Part shown: positions 12,036 to 24,537 of the stretch, in pieces
How positions within the stretch are numbered: position 1 is the first letter of the stretch
Layout of the letters: each line of letters begins with the position of its first letter
Made by a program: the position numbers and the translations under genes
The notes under the pieces: generated by a model
Told to the model about the DNA's origin: nothing
The model's database searches: none
What the model saw: only the letters and a program-made list of their open reading frames with translations
Source: Panaeolus papilionaceus
Taxonomy: Eukaryota; Basidiomycota; Agaricomycetes; Agaricales
Reading direction: 5' to 3'
DNA: 64,000 nt
Assembly (NCBI GenBank): GCA_015501605.1
Contig: JADNRZ010000029.1
Location: forward strand, 186,001 to 250,000

Positions 12036-12930
12036 CATTGGAAATCCAGCTCTGATATACAGTAGAGCCTTCGAAATGGTTCCTTCATGATATCCTGCAG
12101 TTTTGCGTCTCTTCCCACCTGGCCCCCACTGGCTGTCCAGTGCATTTGTAAGGTAGGGTGATCCTGACGCCTCGTAAGTGCGGGAAATTGGTCATTCTAT
12201 CTTCCATCAGAACGGCGTCCAAGCACGGTCAGTCATGAAAGAATACTACCTGTCTCGTATCAAGAAGCCTCGCAGCGTTTTCGTACACCATTCCAGAAGA
12301 GCAATTCCTTCAAACCGTGTCTCAAAGCCAAAATAATACGAGTCCAGTCCCACAGAACGTGCGCATCATGCGGGTCATGTATAATGTGGACAACTCTTGG
12401 GGAGCGCAGGGATAGAAATGGACTCCGTAACGGTATAGGAAGCTCAGCAACTTTGCGGCAGATATTTACAAAAGGTTCAGAATGATGTATATCCAGTTTA
12501 TAAGTCTTGCATACGTCGTCCTCGTCCTCAAATCCGGCTGGAGGTTCTGTTCAGCACCCTCCTTATTCGACTCGTTAGATGACCTCTGGCTCGGAAGTAT
12601 TCCATCTCTCCAAGGTAGTCGAGCAGATCAACAGGGAAGTTCTGGACATTATTAAGGACGGGGTGTTTGATTGAGAACTTCCCTGTTGGCGCGGCAACTC
12701 GTCGACGAGAGTCGATCTTTGGCCATGTTGTCACTAAATTATTTTTTAGGGCGCAACCAAGGCACGTTCAATCAGCCAACTCAGAGAACTCGGGAATTGT
12801 TGCCAACGAAGTGCATTTGTGGTATTGGACTACGAGGGCTGTAATGGCTGAGGCGTGCGATGATTTCAGCTTTCTAAGGCATCCGATTCCCAGCTGAAAC
12901 ACAAGACAACTTGGAAGGCGTGAATGGGAC
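12036..12930 (-). pseudogene. decayed F-box/LRR copy (D-prime)
   Basis: This is a degenerate partial copy of gene D (13030-14688) with the F-box exon missing. Matching pieces are the repeat start (KLKSSHASAITALV against ELKSSHGSAITTLV), the central LDYLGEMEYFRARG block in another frame, and the C-terminal region around 12036-12420 that matches D's CTTCATGAT...GTAGAGCC stretch. Frameshifts, stops and internal deletions separate the pieces. Its 3' end lies about 140 bp from the 3' end of S, in convergent order. Confidence 0.8.
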
Positions 12931-13029
12931 TGGGCTGTATTGAAATACATGAGCTATTAACTGTCCCGTATCCCAATTTATTCTAGTTCTTGCAGTTACA
13001 AATTTAGCGATGTTTCATTCACCTGCTCG

Positions 13030-14688
13030 CTATTCAGTGTATGCCCTGTAGCTGAAGGTCCTCTTCCAGCGATATTCTACACGATATTTGAAATCTACCT
13101 CTAACGTGGAGTAGAGCCGTTGAAGTGGCTCCTTCATGATGTTTTGCAATACCACATCCATTTCCGTCTGCCCTAGGCTATCAGTCATCGAGTCCATTTG
13201 GAAGCTGAGGGTGATATTGACGCTGCGCAGGTGCGGGAAATTCGTACCTCGATCTTCCATCAGAAGGGCGTCCAAGCGCTGCCAGTGATGAAAGAATGGT
13301 ATCCGTCTGGTATCTAGCAACCTTGCAGCGTTGTTGATGTAAATGGTCAGATCGAGAACCTCGATGATATTGTGACCTTGGACCAAGGCGAGTGCATCGT
13401 TTATAATCTGCACGAAGCTGTCGCTGCTGTCTTCGACCACATCATCTTCCAAAACCATCACATCCTGCAGTTTGATACTCCGTAATGTTTGGCTGCAATT
13501 CTGAAAGCAGAGCGCAATGTTAGGAATTTCGCGCAACTCTCCGGGAGCTGGAGTGAATGAAAAGTCAGTTATTGGAGGGGGAAACCACTCAAAGCATGGA
13601 GACGTACAGGCTTCTAGGAGAGCAATTTCTTCCAAATGTGTTGCAAGACATAAGAAATCTTGAGTCCAGCCCCACATAACCTTTGTATTACTCAGCCCAT
13701 GTCTGAGTGGCGCGACTTTGAGAGAGCGTAAAGATGGAAAAGGATCCGTCTGTGAATGCAGTTCAGCTGCTTTCCGGCAGACGTTTGCGAATAGGTCAAC
13801 GTCCTGGATATCCACTTCCCTAAGTCTGGCATAAGGCGTCGTCATCCAAAACCGAGGTTGCAGGTGCTGTTGAGTGCCCTGCTTGTTCGACTCTCTCGTA
13901 ATGTTGCCTCCAGCTCGAAAGTACTCCAACTCTCCTAGGTAGTCTAGCAGCTCAATGGGGAACTTCTGGATATTATCAAGGACGAGACTTTTGATCAAGA
14001 GGTTCCGTTTTGGTGCTGCAACTTGTTGATGAGAGTCGATCGTTGGCCATGCCTCTACTAGAGCGCAACCATGGAGCGTTAAATGAGTCAACTGAGGGAA
14101 GTCGAGAATTGTTGCCAACGATATGTATTTGCAGCCTTGGAGCACCAGGGTTGTAATGGCTGAACCGTGCGATGATTTAAGCTCCTCCAAGGCATCCAAT
14201 CCTAGCTGACACCCAGGACAAGCAGGGTATGGATGATCCTGGTTTATATAGCATCTTTTTTTTTGGATCGTCACGGAACATATGGATGGAAGGAACTCCG
14301 AAAGGGTTAGTGAGTATTTGTCATTGGCACGCTATGCATCGATTTTCAAGAAATTCAAATCAAGGAGGGATTGGCTACTTACTTCAACGCCGCCAGAGGG
14401 CCCTGCCACTACTTCAGACCCAAACACGTAGCAGACATCCTGGACGAATGTCGCAATGTGTGGACTTTGAGAGAGGATTTGCACCAGTGCCTCGCGCTTT
14501 GAGGTTAGAGGCCCCCGAACACCGACTGTGATTTGCCGGAAAATATGGCGTTGGCAAAATGATGCAAAGTCTCTGTTGACCAGAGCCGATGCCCTGAGGG
14601 TAGCTTTGGAGGTTGCTTTATCCTCAGAGGCGTAGTCGATGATTGAAAAACAGATTTCATTGGGGAGGACGGGGCTTGAGCTCGGCAT
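13030..14688 (-). CDS. F-box/LRR-like protein D
   Basis: Two exons: 14688-14383 and 14331-13030; 535 aa, intron 51 nt. The second exon is 1302 nt, exactly as in paralog D2 at 55557. The F-box-like start is PVLPNEICFSIIDYA, then SALVNRDFASFCQRHIF and GPLTSKREALVQILSQSPH. LRR-like segments follow (FPQLTHLTLHGC, LLDYLGELEYFRAGG). The tail shows LCFQNCSQTLRSIKL, WQRLDALLMEDR, FPHLRSVNITL and EPLQRLYSTLEVDF. Unlike A, B, C and E it has no second intron, so D and D2 form their own sub-lineage. Probable SCF substrate receptor; target unknown. Confidence 0.83.
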
Positions 14689-14915
14689 GTGATGGGATGT
14701 GGAAGACGATGTTCGTCGACTTGGATATTGGCCCGTGTGTAGCGGGGAAGGGATACGATACTGTGAGTCAATCTTGGATCATCAACCAATCAAGAACCGC
14801 GCATGACTTCCGACGCTGAGTCAGAGCCGAACACAAGTCGCCAACCAATTTATATTGTACTCAAGCTATTATAAATTTTTCTACATACTATGACCACAAG
14901 TGCAACAGAAGACTA

Positions 14916-16582
14916 CTAACTATTAGACTGAAATAAGAGGCCAAACATTCTACACTGAAACTGCACTTCAGTTGTTAAAAATAGGCGCCAAAGCACATCT
15001 CTCCAGGTCTGCAGCTCCATCCCCATCGCCCCTTCTTGGTCTGTAACAATATAATCGAACCCCCGAACCATCACGAACAATTCAACCCTTCGCAATCGAG
15101 AAAAAAAAGACCTATCTTGCATCAACAATGCGTCGAATCGACGCCACTGGTTGAAGTCCGTCTTGCGACACTGTGTCATGAAGTTCTGAGCGCTGTTGGT
15201 CTCGAGTCGTAGACTCAGAACTTCTATCACATTGTGGTCTTGAACAGCCCCTAACGCATCGCAAAGTGCTTCAACGACACCGGTGCCGTAGTCATCGCTC
15301 TCTTCAGACTGTCCTAAGTAAAACCTTCCCGACAGATGTACATCTTTAAGCGTTTCTCGACAGTTCTGAAAACAAGGTACGAGGTCGATGCGTGAGGTTG
15401 GCTCGTTTTGAACTGTGACGAAACATATGTTATTGTGCGAAGAAGATACTCGCCAATTATGATACACGCACAGTCGATCGAAATCGATAGTCTTTCCAGC
15501 GCCTGCACATTCCCAAGAACCACGTCTTCTTTATCAAACGTCATATCCCGGGCGACCGATCGTAACTCGAGCGCTCTAAGTGCGGGAAACGCCTTGATAC
15601 CTTCGGTGTTCGTCAATGCGGCTTGACACATCAAGTCCAAGATTTCGCAGTCCGCTACATCTACCTGTCGAAGCCTGTCGAAAGCCAAAACCGGCTTCGG
15701 AGAGCCCTTGAATCGTGGCTGACTAGCCAGCAACACAGGATTGGAAGTCCATGTATTGACCTTATAAAACTCCAGGTATTCCAGCCGCCCAAGGCAAGGT
15801 ATAATTTGGACAGGAAAATCGAATACACGCTGTAAAATGAGGCTCTCGAGATTTTTCGCCCATGCTTCGCGTTCTCGAGTTTCGGTATCCGAGTCTGTTG
15901 ACCATGTAGAGAGAGAGCAAGACGTCAGCGAAAGTGATCGCAGGTTGGGAAATTGGAAGAGTATCGAGAGTGGTGCGTGACTTATCCCGTCAAGCGCGAT
16001 ATTTTTGAGCTTTGGGGATGGGAGAAGGCTGGCGAGGACCATCCAGGATGCGTTGCAACCAAGGCAAGGGCCTGTTGAGGGTCCACATGCCCAATGTACT
16101 ACACTGAAGGACTCTATGTTGGGGAAGAAGTCGTGCAGCATAAGCGAATAAGAGTCACGAGGCATGTACTGCGGTCGTTCATCCTGTGATACTTCAGAGG
16201 TTAGTGAACAAGATTACCAAAATCAAAAAAAGACGATATGAGCTCTGCAGATACTCACGCCGTAGTGCTGATAGCTCAGGTCGTTTTCCTGCAGTTGATC
16301 GAACCTCCCCATAATGCATGTGAGGTCTTTGACGTAGTGGCCTAAATGTGGGCTGGCAAGAAGCGTCTCCAGAAGGCTTTTGCGTCTGCTTGCTGCAGGA
16401 CCATAGAACCCCATCTCGACATGACGATAGAGATACGGCTGACAGAGAGGCACAAAGCTTTTGCATACCAGAGAACAATTTGCGAATGTCGATTTGTTGT
16501 TCAAAGGTTCATTTTCTAGCTGTTTCAAGACAAGTTCGAGTATTTCGAACGGAAAGATTGGTTCAAGGGTATTCTGGGACAT
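14916..16582 (-). CDS. F-box/LRR-like protein E
   Basis: Exons: 16582-16259, 16183-15472, 15412-14916; 510 aa. The N-terminus reads PIFPFEILELVLKQLE and CSLVCKSFVPLCQPYLY. Exon 2 carries leucine-rich repeats (FPNIESFSVVHWA, SPKLKNIALDGI, FPNLRSLSLTSC, CLGRLEYLEF). Exon 3 holds VPCFQNCRETLKDVHL, WRRFDALLMQDR and a C-terminal LWRLFLTTEVQFQC. Intron phases 0 and 1 match A, B and C. It is the right-hand member of the cluster. Likely cytosolic or nuclear SCF adaptor by family resemblance; no partner can be named. Confidence 0.82.
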
Positions 16583-17057
16583 GACAAGTCGAAAAAAGGT
16601 GGTAGTTGATGATAAGAAGGATGGATCTGCTTATCGTACCACCATGAGGACACGCCCAATCAACACCAGACTCGGAGCTAGCCGACCATGAGGATGTGCT
16701 TAGAACGACGCCCGTCAGATGACAGCAAACAAGTAGGGGGGTTGAGTCTGGGATGGTTCATTTTTAAATGGTCGTAAAGTCGTTACAAAGAATTGAAGTA
16801 AGATCTAATTATAAAGCTATGCATAAAAGGAGTGTGTGGGCGATGATCATCACCAGATATTATTGTCCATCCAAATCCAAAGTCATCAGAGTTCGTCAAA
16901 GTAATCGAATAGTCCGGATAAGTCATAAAATTCACCGTCCTTGTGTTTTCCTCCGTTCTCATGACCTTCAATCATTATGGGCGTACATCATTCCCGCCAG
17001 CGGGATCTCCGAGTCCTTGTACTGAATCCGTTTCCAGCCTCTCCTTGTCCTTCAGTC

Positions 17058-18719
17058 TCAGCACCGAATCTCAATCGTAGCGCTCCGGCCCCGTCTGTGA
17101 GCCTTGGAACAGCTAGACCCAGGACCACGAATATACACCACAGAGTTCTGTTCCTCGTCCTCTTCATCCTCCTCGCAGCAACTTGAAGCGACACGCCTCC
17201 TACACCCACCTCGGCTCAAGCTTCTTCGCTCAACCTCTTCCTCGCACGCACACGTACAGCATCCTTTTCTCGAAGAATGTGAAGAAAGTCTGGATCGACG
17301 GCTGGAGCAACTTTGGGGAGTTTGAGGCTCAGGAGATGAAGGTGGACTGGAGGAGAGCTGGCGAGAGCTACGATAGCTAAGGGGCGGAGTAGGAAGGTAG
17401 TTCCCGTTGTGGTACTTGCTTGGGCTAGGCCTGGGTTTCCTTTCCTCGGGTGCGGGATGTCTAGACGAGACAGACTCCTCGTAATATTGATCCCCCATAT
17501 TTGATTGAGCGCTGTGGTTGGACGCAGCGTACCCCTGGGATTGTGTCACTCTGGCGTGTGGTGTGGCGGGTGATTGTTGCCATTCAGCCTGAGCACGACG
17601 CTGAGTGTTTCCTGGGCTGTTAGGTAGGGAGACTGATCCCATCATGCTCGATACGGGAACTTCTGGGTCGAACAGCATCGTCCTGTGGGGCTGATGGTTG
17701 AACGTAACTCTGGGGGTGACTGTCGAGGTGCTTGGCACCGATAGGGCAGCCTCCGGTGCACAAAGAGTCGTGTTTTGCAATAAGCTGGATCGTTCTGGGC
17801 GAATGACTTCCACGGCTTCTTCGTGTGATTGTGGGCTACGAGATTGAGCTGTGTCCTGAGCCTGGGAAGTGACAGAGGAAGGAGAATGGCTGATGATCGG
17901 ATTGGAATTATACCGAGGACGAGGTTGGAGAGGAGTCGGTGTCAACAGAGGGTATCGACTGTCAAGAAGCCTCGTATTCGGAGAGGATGCGGGGCTGGGA
18001 TTAATGCAAGACTCGCGTCGCGCAAGTTCTTCTTCGAGGACAGAAGTGGGTGTCTGAGTATGAATCAACGGGGTTCGATGATGAAGGCGAATATAGGACT
18101 GGGTCTCTCCAGCAGCCTGAGCAGGAGGTTGTAGTATGTCGAGTGGTGATAACCTAGGGGAGGGTCTCTGAACCTTGATCGATGGCGTGCGGCACACTTC
18201 TGACTGGAATGGCTGGAAACCTGAAGGCGGACCTGACTGATAAGCCCGCGCTGGTTCCGAGTGGTAGACCTGAGGGGTCGTTGAGTGATTTGAGTCAAGT
18301 TGATCTACTGGAGCAGGTGTCGCGGGATTCAGTTGATACGTGTGAGATGGAGTTGCTTGGAGTAATGTAGGTGCCACCACTGGCTGCTGCCTCTGCACTG
18401 GTGTGGGCTGCTGAACGATCTGGACTGGCCATGGCTGCTGTTGTTGGGGCTGACCTTGCACGGGAGATGCATAAGGTTGCTGTTGAAGAGAGGTAACAAC
18501 AGTGTATGGAGACGTGATGTATGTGTTGGTGGGCCATTGAGGCGACGCGTATGGCAAACCAGCGGCGTAGGGGAAAGGAAGTGGGCCACCAGGACCGTAT
18601 GTCTAAAAATCCAAGTCAGTATATGAAATTTGACACTATCCGCATACGTAGAACGATCAAATGCATACCTGTGGAACACAGTTTATGACGATAACCTTCG
18701 ATTTCTTGGACCTCATCAT
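17058..18719 (-). CDS. Pro/Gln/Ser-rich protein with cysteine-rich acidic tail
   Basis: Exons: 18719-18669 (17 codons, starting MMRSKKSKV) and 18602-17058; 531 aa. The 66-nt intron ends TTTTTAG and joins in phase 0; a start at the second ATG (18716) is equally possible. Most of the chain is low-complexity: Gln/Pro-rich near the N-terminus, then Ser/Pro/Thr-rich with likely phosphorylation sites. The last 70 residues differ sharply: SRKGCCTCACEEEVERR, SSCCEEDEEDEEQ and a final Arg-rich segment ending IEIRC. I see no domain, signal peptide or membrane helix. It is probably an intrinsically disordered intracellular protein. The paired cysteines could bind metal or be lipidated, which is speculation. 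Confidence 0.7.
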
Positions 18720-20099
18720 AATATTGGACCAAATGCCAAAGAAATATTAGAATATATAAAGAAGAAGAAAAGTAAAAGAAGAGAGAACAGAAAGTAGAAG
18801 AGGGATGTTAGACTGACATCCAAATGTTGGGCTATATAACTATCATCACGAAGCGAAAAGCAAGGCGTTACCACTGACAACGACTCATGTACATGTAATA
18901 ACACACAACAGATTTGAATAGACTGGGATTTGATCTCCCAAGGGCCGTTCGCTGGAGTTATTGTATTATTGTCGATATCAAATTGAAAGGGTCCATGTGT
19001 TATAGTAGAGGCAGACAGAACAAAAGAACAAGGAGGGCCTATTCCAAATATAAGCATGCGGGGACTTAGCCGGCGCCCACAATCTATCATTCACTTATTT
19101 CGGTTGTCCCACCTATTGTCAACTTCGGATCTCTTGAAGTGTCACACATGTCATGTACTATGATGAATTCTATCACCAGTGAGTTCTTGTTATTGTTAGA
19201 CTCAATGAAAGGGGGATACAGCATTCAGGGTTCCCGCTTCATGGCCGCCTTATACTGGACCCACAATCACCAAATTGGGAATAAGAGATATATGATTGTC
19301 TGAATGGATGAAATGATGGGCAGTCATTTATACGGCGTACTGTGTCAGATAGGTGTCTCTACTATTACGATTCTGGACATTCCTTTATGCTGTAGGTATA
19401 TGTCGATCAAGCCGTTTAAACGCCCGATATACAAAACCTGATCTTCATATTCAGTCTATTTGAATGGTCCGAAAAATGTTACGTATCAGAGCAGGTTGAG
19501 TTTTCATGTCCATAGATTTGAGCATGAAGATGTTTCCGTGCTACTTTACTTTGCTGCGATTCAACAGTTCATATACTTACACCAGTCATCTAATGCACTC
19601 CTATTTCGTCCTCAGTCGCGTCGCGCTGGTAGCATCACGTGTGACATTAGGGTAGGCGTACTGTCTGGAACACCAACGACAATCCAACCGCTCCACTTCT
19701 TCACTGTCGCGAAATCCATCCCATTTGAGCGCCATTGTAAAAATACAACAATGACAATACTTCCTAAGCTTCCTATTGACCTTTGGCTTGTAAATTACCA
19801 TCATGGAATGATTTTCAGGAAGCTTTGTCGGAAAGCTCAGCCTGGATGAATACGCCTAAATCGGAGCTAAATTATAGAAGCAATGTTGACCAGCAGCCAG
19901 GAGCCCCTGACGTCCGTCATCTACCATATGGTGGTGAGTAAAAAGTACATTTAAAGCTCAGAATACCTATCCTCACCTGCCAACTCCACATAGACGTCGC
20001 GTAACGCACTACCTACGCGATCCATTAAAAGCTGGTTGCCAACGAGCAGGATTGGAGTAGCTCCTCCAAGTTCTACGACCAGTATTATTGAGCACGGAC
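18720..20099. other. intergenic region without a supported gene
   Basis: It contains the upstream regions of two divergent genes, the minus-strand Pro/Gln-rich gene and the plus-strand glucanase-like gene. Frames such as 19460-19849 lack motifs and splice context. Confidence 0.5.
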
Positions 20100-22628
20100 A
20101 TGATTCTGAAAACCTTACGCATCCTCATCACCAGTCTGGCTTTTTCTGAGCTGGCTTTCGGTGGTCCAAGTTCAACATGCCGTTTTGCCGATCGATACAG
20201 CCAAGCGGACATTTTGAAAAATCCATCTGCTTTTGAAGCTGATGTCTTTCAATGGGAGGGCATGTTCCACCAACACAATGTATCCTACAATGCAGTCAAT
20301 GGGATGACTTTCGATGGTACACTGCTCAATCCAACGACAGGTATCCATGACGTCGACGGTATTCATGGATTCTCAGCTGCCAGCAAAGAGTCACTACACT
20401 TCATGGTCCTCACTCATGTGATCCAAGGCAACCCAAACGCTGCACGGTGGATTTTGGCCTCCCGTGGAGGAGGAAACGATGTTGAGAAAGCCCGCAAAGT
20501 AGCCTTCGATATCATCACCACGAAATGGGCGAGTTACTCCAAGTTCAATGCAACGTATCCTGGTTTTGGAGGGTTTCTACCTTGGTATTTATTTTTTACC
20601 CTCGCTCAAATCAGTGGCGGCTCATCTGACTCTCTGTTTGACGTTACGTATTTTTAGGTTCGCGCATACTGAATTCCAGGAATTATCGCCAACGTGGGAC
20701 TGGGTAAACCGTGTTCCGGCTCTAGACAATGGGGAGAACATATGGGCTATTTATAGTCTCATAGAGGCGCTTCAGGGAGTTAATAGGCCGCAATATACTG
20801 CGTTAGCAGCAAAGTGGCAGGGACACCTGACATATCTCGCGACGACTGCGGGCAAGGTGCAATTGACTCTCAGTCATGCAGTTGCTCTCTGAACTGATCA
20901 TTGACTTCAAATTGTCAACTTAGGTATTTTATCGCGGCGCTGGGCGTATCTGTGCAGTCACCGATATCGCAGACCAATCAAAATCCGTAGACGATCCAAC
21001 TCAAACTTACCAATGTGAAGGGCTCAACTCGGGAGGAAACCCATTCATAAACGATCCCTATGAAGGTTTATCTAACCAATCGGAAACCTGCGTTGAATGC
21101 GATTGTATTAATCCCTCTTTTTTTTTTTTTTTAATTTCCGCTTAACAGGGCAGCAGTTCATGTGGTTCCTTTACTTTTTTGGAGGCCTCAATGCGACGGA
21201 AAAAGGCGCCTTGCTGTCATTCAAGCGCCCCCAGTTGGTGGCTATAGACTGGTCTCGCCCTGGATTCTCTAACGTAACTGTTCAGAAAGGTATGTTTTTC
21301 AAACTGAACTGCTACCCTACTCAGTTCAGGCTGCGTGTTGCGATCCTGACATACCCATCCATTCTGTTGGGTCTAGGATTTTGGTTCTCATCCCATGAAA
21401 ACTGGGGTTGGATGCAACTTCCATATACCGATGTTCCTCTTATGAAGTGCGTAAAATAAATTCACATATTGCTAGACTCCCAAAGGCATGAGGCTGATCG
21501 TAGAATTACTACAGGAACCTCTACTCCAACATGGAAAAAGTCCGAACTTGTGATTCTGTTTTCACCAAGAATCCCGGAATGTTTGCGAGCGTTAATAATT
21601 CTACCGACTCTAACGGTCAGATCATAGGGTGTAAGTGTATCCTTTTCGCGATTGGGTTCAAGTTCCGGTCAACACTAGGAGACCGACCACTTTGCGCCAC
21701 ATCGTGGCAGGCTAGGGCGTTTATCTTTCCCCCAAACTTTAGTTGCAACGAGGACCTCAGCTGACCCCCCCTTTCAATGCATCCCGTTCTGAATCAGACA
21801 TATCAAACGCCGGCATCCCAAAAATTGCGAACCAAACAATTCAAGAACTTGATGGTGTGTGACTCTTTGATTTATTTTGGACAATGACTGCATCAGTCGA
21901 ATTCCGAAACATACTGCCCGTCATCACTTCCCGTCCAATCACTTCATCCACGAAGGGTGATGGGAAATAGATGCAGTAGCGCTCATTCAGTATTTTTACC
22001 CCGTTTAGGTCATACTGCTAATTTGATTTTTGTGCTGCAGTTATAACCCCGTACTCGACAATGAATACGATGATTACCAACAAACCTGTCGGTCTGGCAT
22101 GGTGGCATAATATGGCAGTCGCGAAGAGGATGCAGAGTAAGGCTTCCTTGCTTCCTTTCCTTTCCGTCATTCCGTTTCTTTTTTAACGTCGCAGTCCTTC
22201 ATGAAGTGACATTGCACATCATCATTGCTCTTCTATACTGCTTACTGCTCATTTCATTCGATTTTAAAGAGTCACTTCCCATCTAACCCCTTCCTTTTCC
22301 TCTTATCACACCATCACTAACAATACCCATCCCAGATCCTTACGGTTCCTCTGAATCCACCCGCATCGACGGGTCAGCTACATCCGCCTTTGTCTCCTGG
22401 GACAGCAAGATCACCACCATCAACGGCCTGCTCGGCGGCGTCTCGTCCATCGTCAAGATCAAGATGATTCGGGACGGGATCTACACCGAGTTTGTGAGCC
22501 TTGTGAAGAGCGAGTGGGAGAGGGTGTTTGGTACCACTCTACCCTTGAGAGGTTCACAGATGGGGTATTGTCTCCCGGGTATGAGCGTCCCAGATACGGG
22601 GTTGGTTGATTTCACTGCTTGTAATTGA
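20100..22628 (+). CDS. secreted endo-beta-1,2-glucanase-like enzyme (GH162/GH144-like)
   Basis: Nine exons: 20100-20584, 20658-20856, 20924-21065, 21149-21289, 21377-21446, 21515-21630, 21798-21854, 22041-22136, 22336-22628; 532 aa, all junctions GT-AG and in phase. A signal peptide covers about residues 1-21. The mature chain has features I associate with the fungal glycoamylase-like/endo-beta-1,2-glucanase group: WDWVNRVPALDNGENIWA, GGNPFINDPYEG, FWFSSHENWGWM, NPYGSSESTRIDG and FVSWDSK. Acidic residues in DNGEN, NDPYEG and HENW are candidates for catalysis, but I cannot assign them. Expected fold is an (alpha/alpha)6 barrel, expected role extracellular glucan breakdown. The family call is from memory of conserved motifs and needs a profile search; that it is a secreted enzyme-like protein is more secure. 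Confidence 0.72.
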
Positions 22629-24537
22629 TACACAGAATACAGTGAGTGCTTGCGATACTGATGCATTGATAATGACTACCTAACTGATTTTTGTTTTACT
22701 CGTTTATGTGATAGATAACCACACTGAAAATCTGCATACTCAAATGAGTGTATTGGTTTCTAATGAGCGATGTACGTAGCGAGTGTGGTATATGATCAAC
22801 TAAACAAAAACGGCGTAAAACAACGATGTAAAACAATGTATGTATGACTGAGAGTAAGTAGTCCGTGGATTGTATGTATTGTATGTACAGTAGGTAGAGA
22901 GGGGTCGTGGATGGTGCGGGACGTGAGGAGATCGTGGGGGTATAGAGTAAGTAAGTGCGTGAGTGAGTCGTGAGGATAACGAGAGTTGTACAACAAAACA
23001 AGAGGGAAAAGCGTATCAGAAAAAAGTAAGAAAGTAAACGCATGCAGCATAGAAAAAGCAGAAAAAATTCAAACGTTACGAGGGTATGGGAGAGCCCTCT
23101 GCCTATATAGGTGTGGGAGCAGCGGGGCTCTAACGCTAAGTACAAATCCGAAGACCGTGAAGCGAGGCGCCAAAAAACGAAGTTTCCCCTGTTCCTACCC
23201 GAAGGGGCAGATGGATAAATGAGTGAGTCGAATTTGATATTTGGTGGAGATGGAGAGGGTAGGCATGGGGGCATAATGGACGTCGTTGGTGGTGGATAAA
23301 TAGCAGAGATACAGGAAATGGAGAACTGGGCTAGAAAGAGAAAGAAAAAAAAAAGAAGAAAAAAAGGCGGAGGCTAGTGAACGAGTATCTACAACTAGGA
23401 ACAATGATGTAGTGATCGGCTAGGTAACAAAGAAAGAGAAAGGGAAATCATAACAAGGAAAAACGGGATTGAGCCACTGGTCGCCAATGATGACTGGTAA
23501 AAATATTGAAATCCCCGCGACACCCCGACCATTGAGATGACTATCAAACACCGGATGCACTGGACCTGCTATAACGTCTGTATAAGCACGATGTAGCAGG
23601 CGACCAATGACCCCGAAAGGAATTGATAACATCAAACAGAAGGCGAGGAACCACGGAGACGCCGCATATTCCTTTATTTAAATAATTAAATAGAGGGCCA
23701 GCATGACGATTGCACGTTCTAGTCCATGTTTAACGCTGCAAAAAGAAAAGAAAAAAGACATAGGACGAAGTGCGGGATGGCTCTGCGGAAAAATTATACT
23801 TGTAATCATAGATGTGAGGAAAAGGAACAGGAATCAAAATCAGAAAGAAAAAGAAGCAAAAGCAGAAAAAAAGGGAAGAAAAGGAAGAAAAAAAAGTGAA
23901 TGAAAAAGAGAATGACGTGGACGAGCGTGTAATTCCGTGTATGATCGCAGTTCGCGGTGCATCGCAGGGTCAGGGTTGGAAATAGATTATCCAGACCTGT
24001 GATGACAAGACGAAGTTGCATGGGAAGGAACGATAGCGGCCTAGCGCATCATGAAGAAGGGCAGGTTTCCGGACCTGTGAATGGAAGTGTCCAGTAATGT
24101 TCATTTATGAAATTGATCGTCGCTTTTCGTTTGTCTCGTAGTGGTAGTGATAGGGTAGTGGTAGTGGTAGAATAGCGACATGAAGGACGAGACGATGTAG
24201 AAGACAACTGAAAGTGAAGGCAAGATGTTGGTACAGAGAACAAGAATGTGTTGAATGATGAAGGATGAGCGATGTCGCCTTGAAAGCAATGCTGGTCCAC
24301 GTCGGAAAGGGATGCAGATTGCACATGGAGAAAAAATGAAGAAAAAAAGGTCGAGAATGAGAAGGAAAATTGACGTCAATAAGTAAACCACCAAGAAAAA
24401 AGCAATGAAAAAGTAGTAGGAAAAAAAAAGAAATGTACTAGTATGGCTTCAACAACGTAGTCACAACTCAAAGTTGCATATCGATAGGATACCTCTGTAA
24501 ATGTAACACAAATGGTCAGGTCAGCACCTCAAGGGTA
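22629..24537. other. purine-rich non-coding stretch
   Basis: From about 22800 to 24430 the plus strand is strongly enriched in G and A, with runs such as AAAGAAAAAAAAAAGAAG near 23340 and long GAAA tracts at 23740-23910. Minus-strand frames here (for example 22696-23274) are pyrimidine-coded low-complexity Ser/Leu/Phe/Tyr strings, which this composition produces by chance. No gene is supported. Confidence 0.55.

Noticed and set aside
22696..23274. 192-codon minus-strand frame
   Set aside because: Made of Ser/Leu/Phe/Tyr strings produced by the purine-rich plus strand; no domain or splice context.
22800..24430. CRISPR-like or tandem array in the purine-rich stretch
   Set aside because: Only simple-sequence runs, no regular repeat-spacer pattern; CRISPR is also not expected in a fungus.
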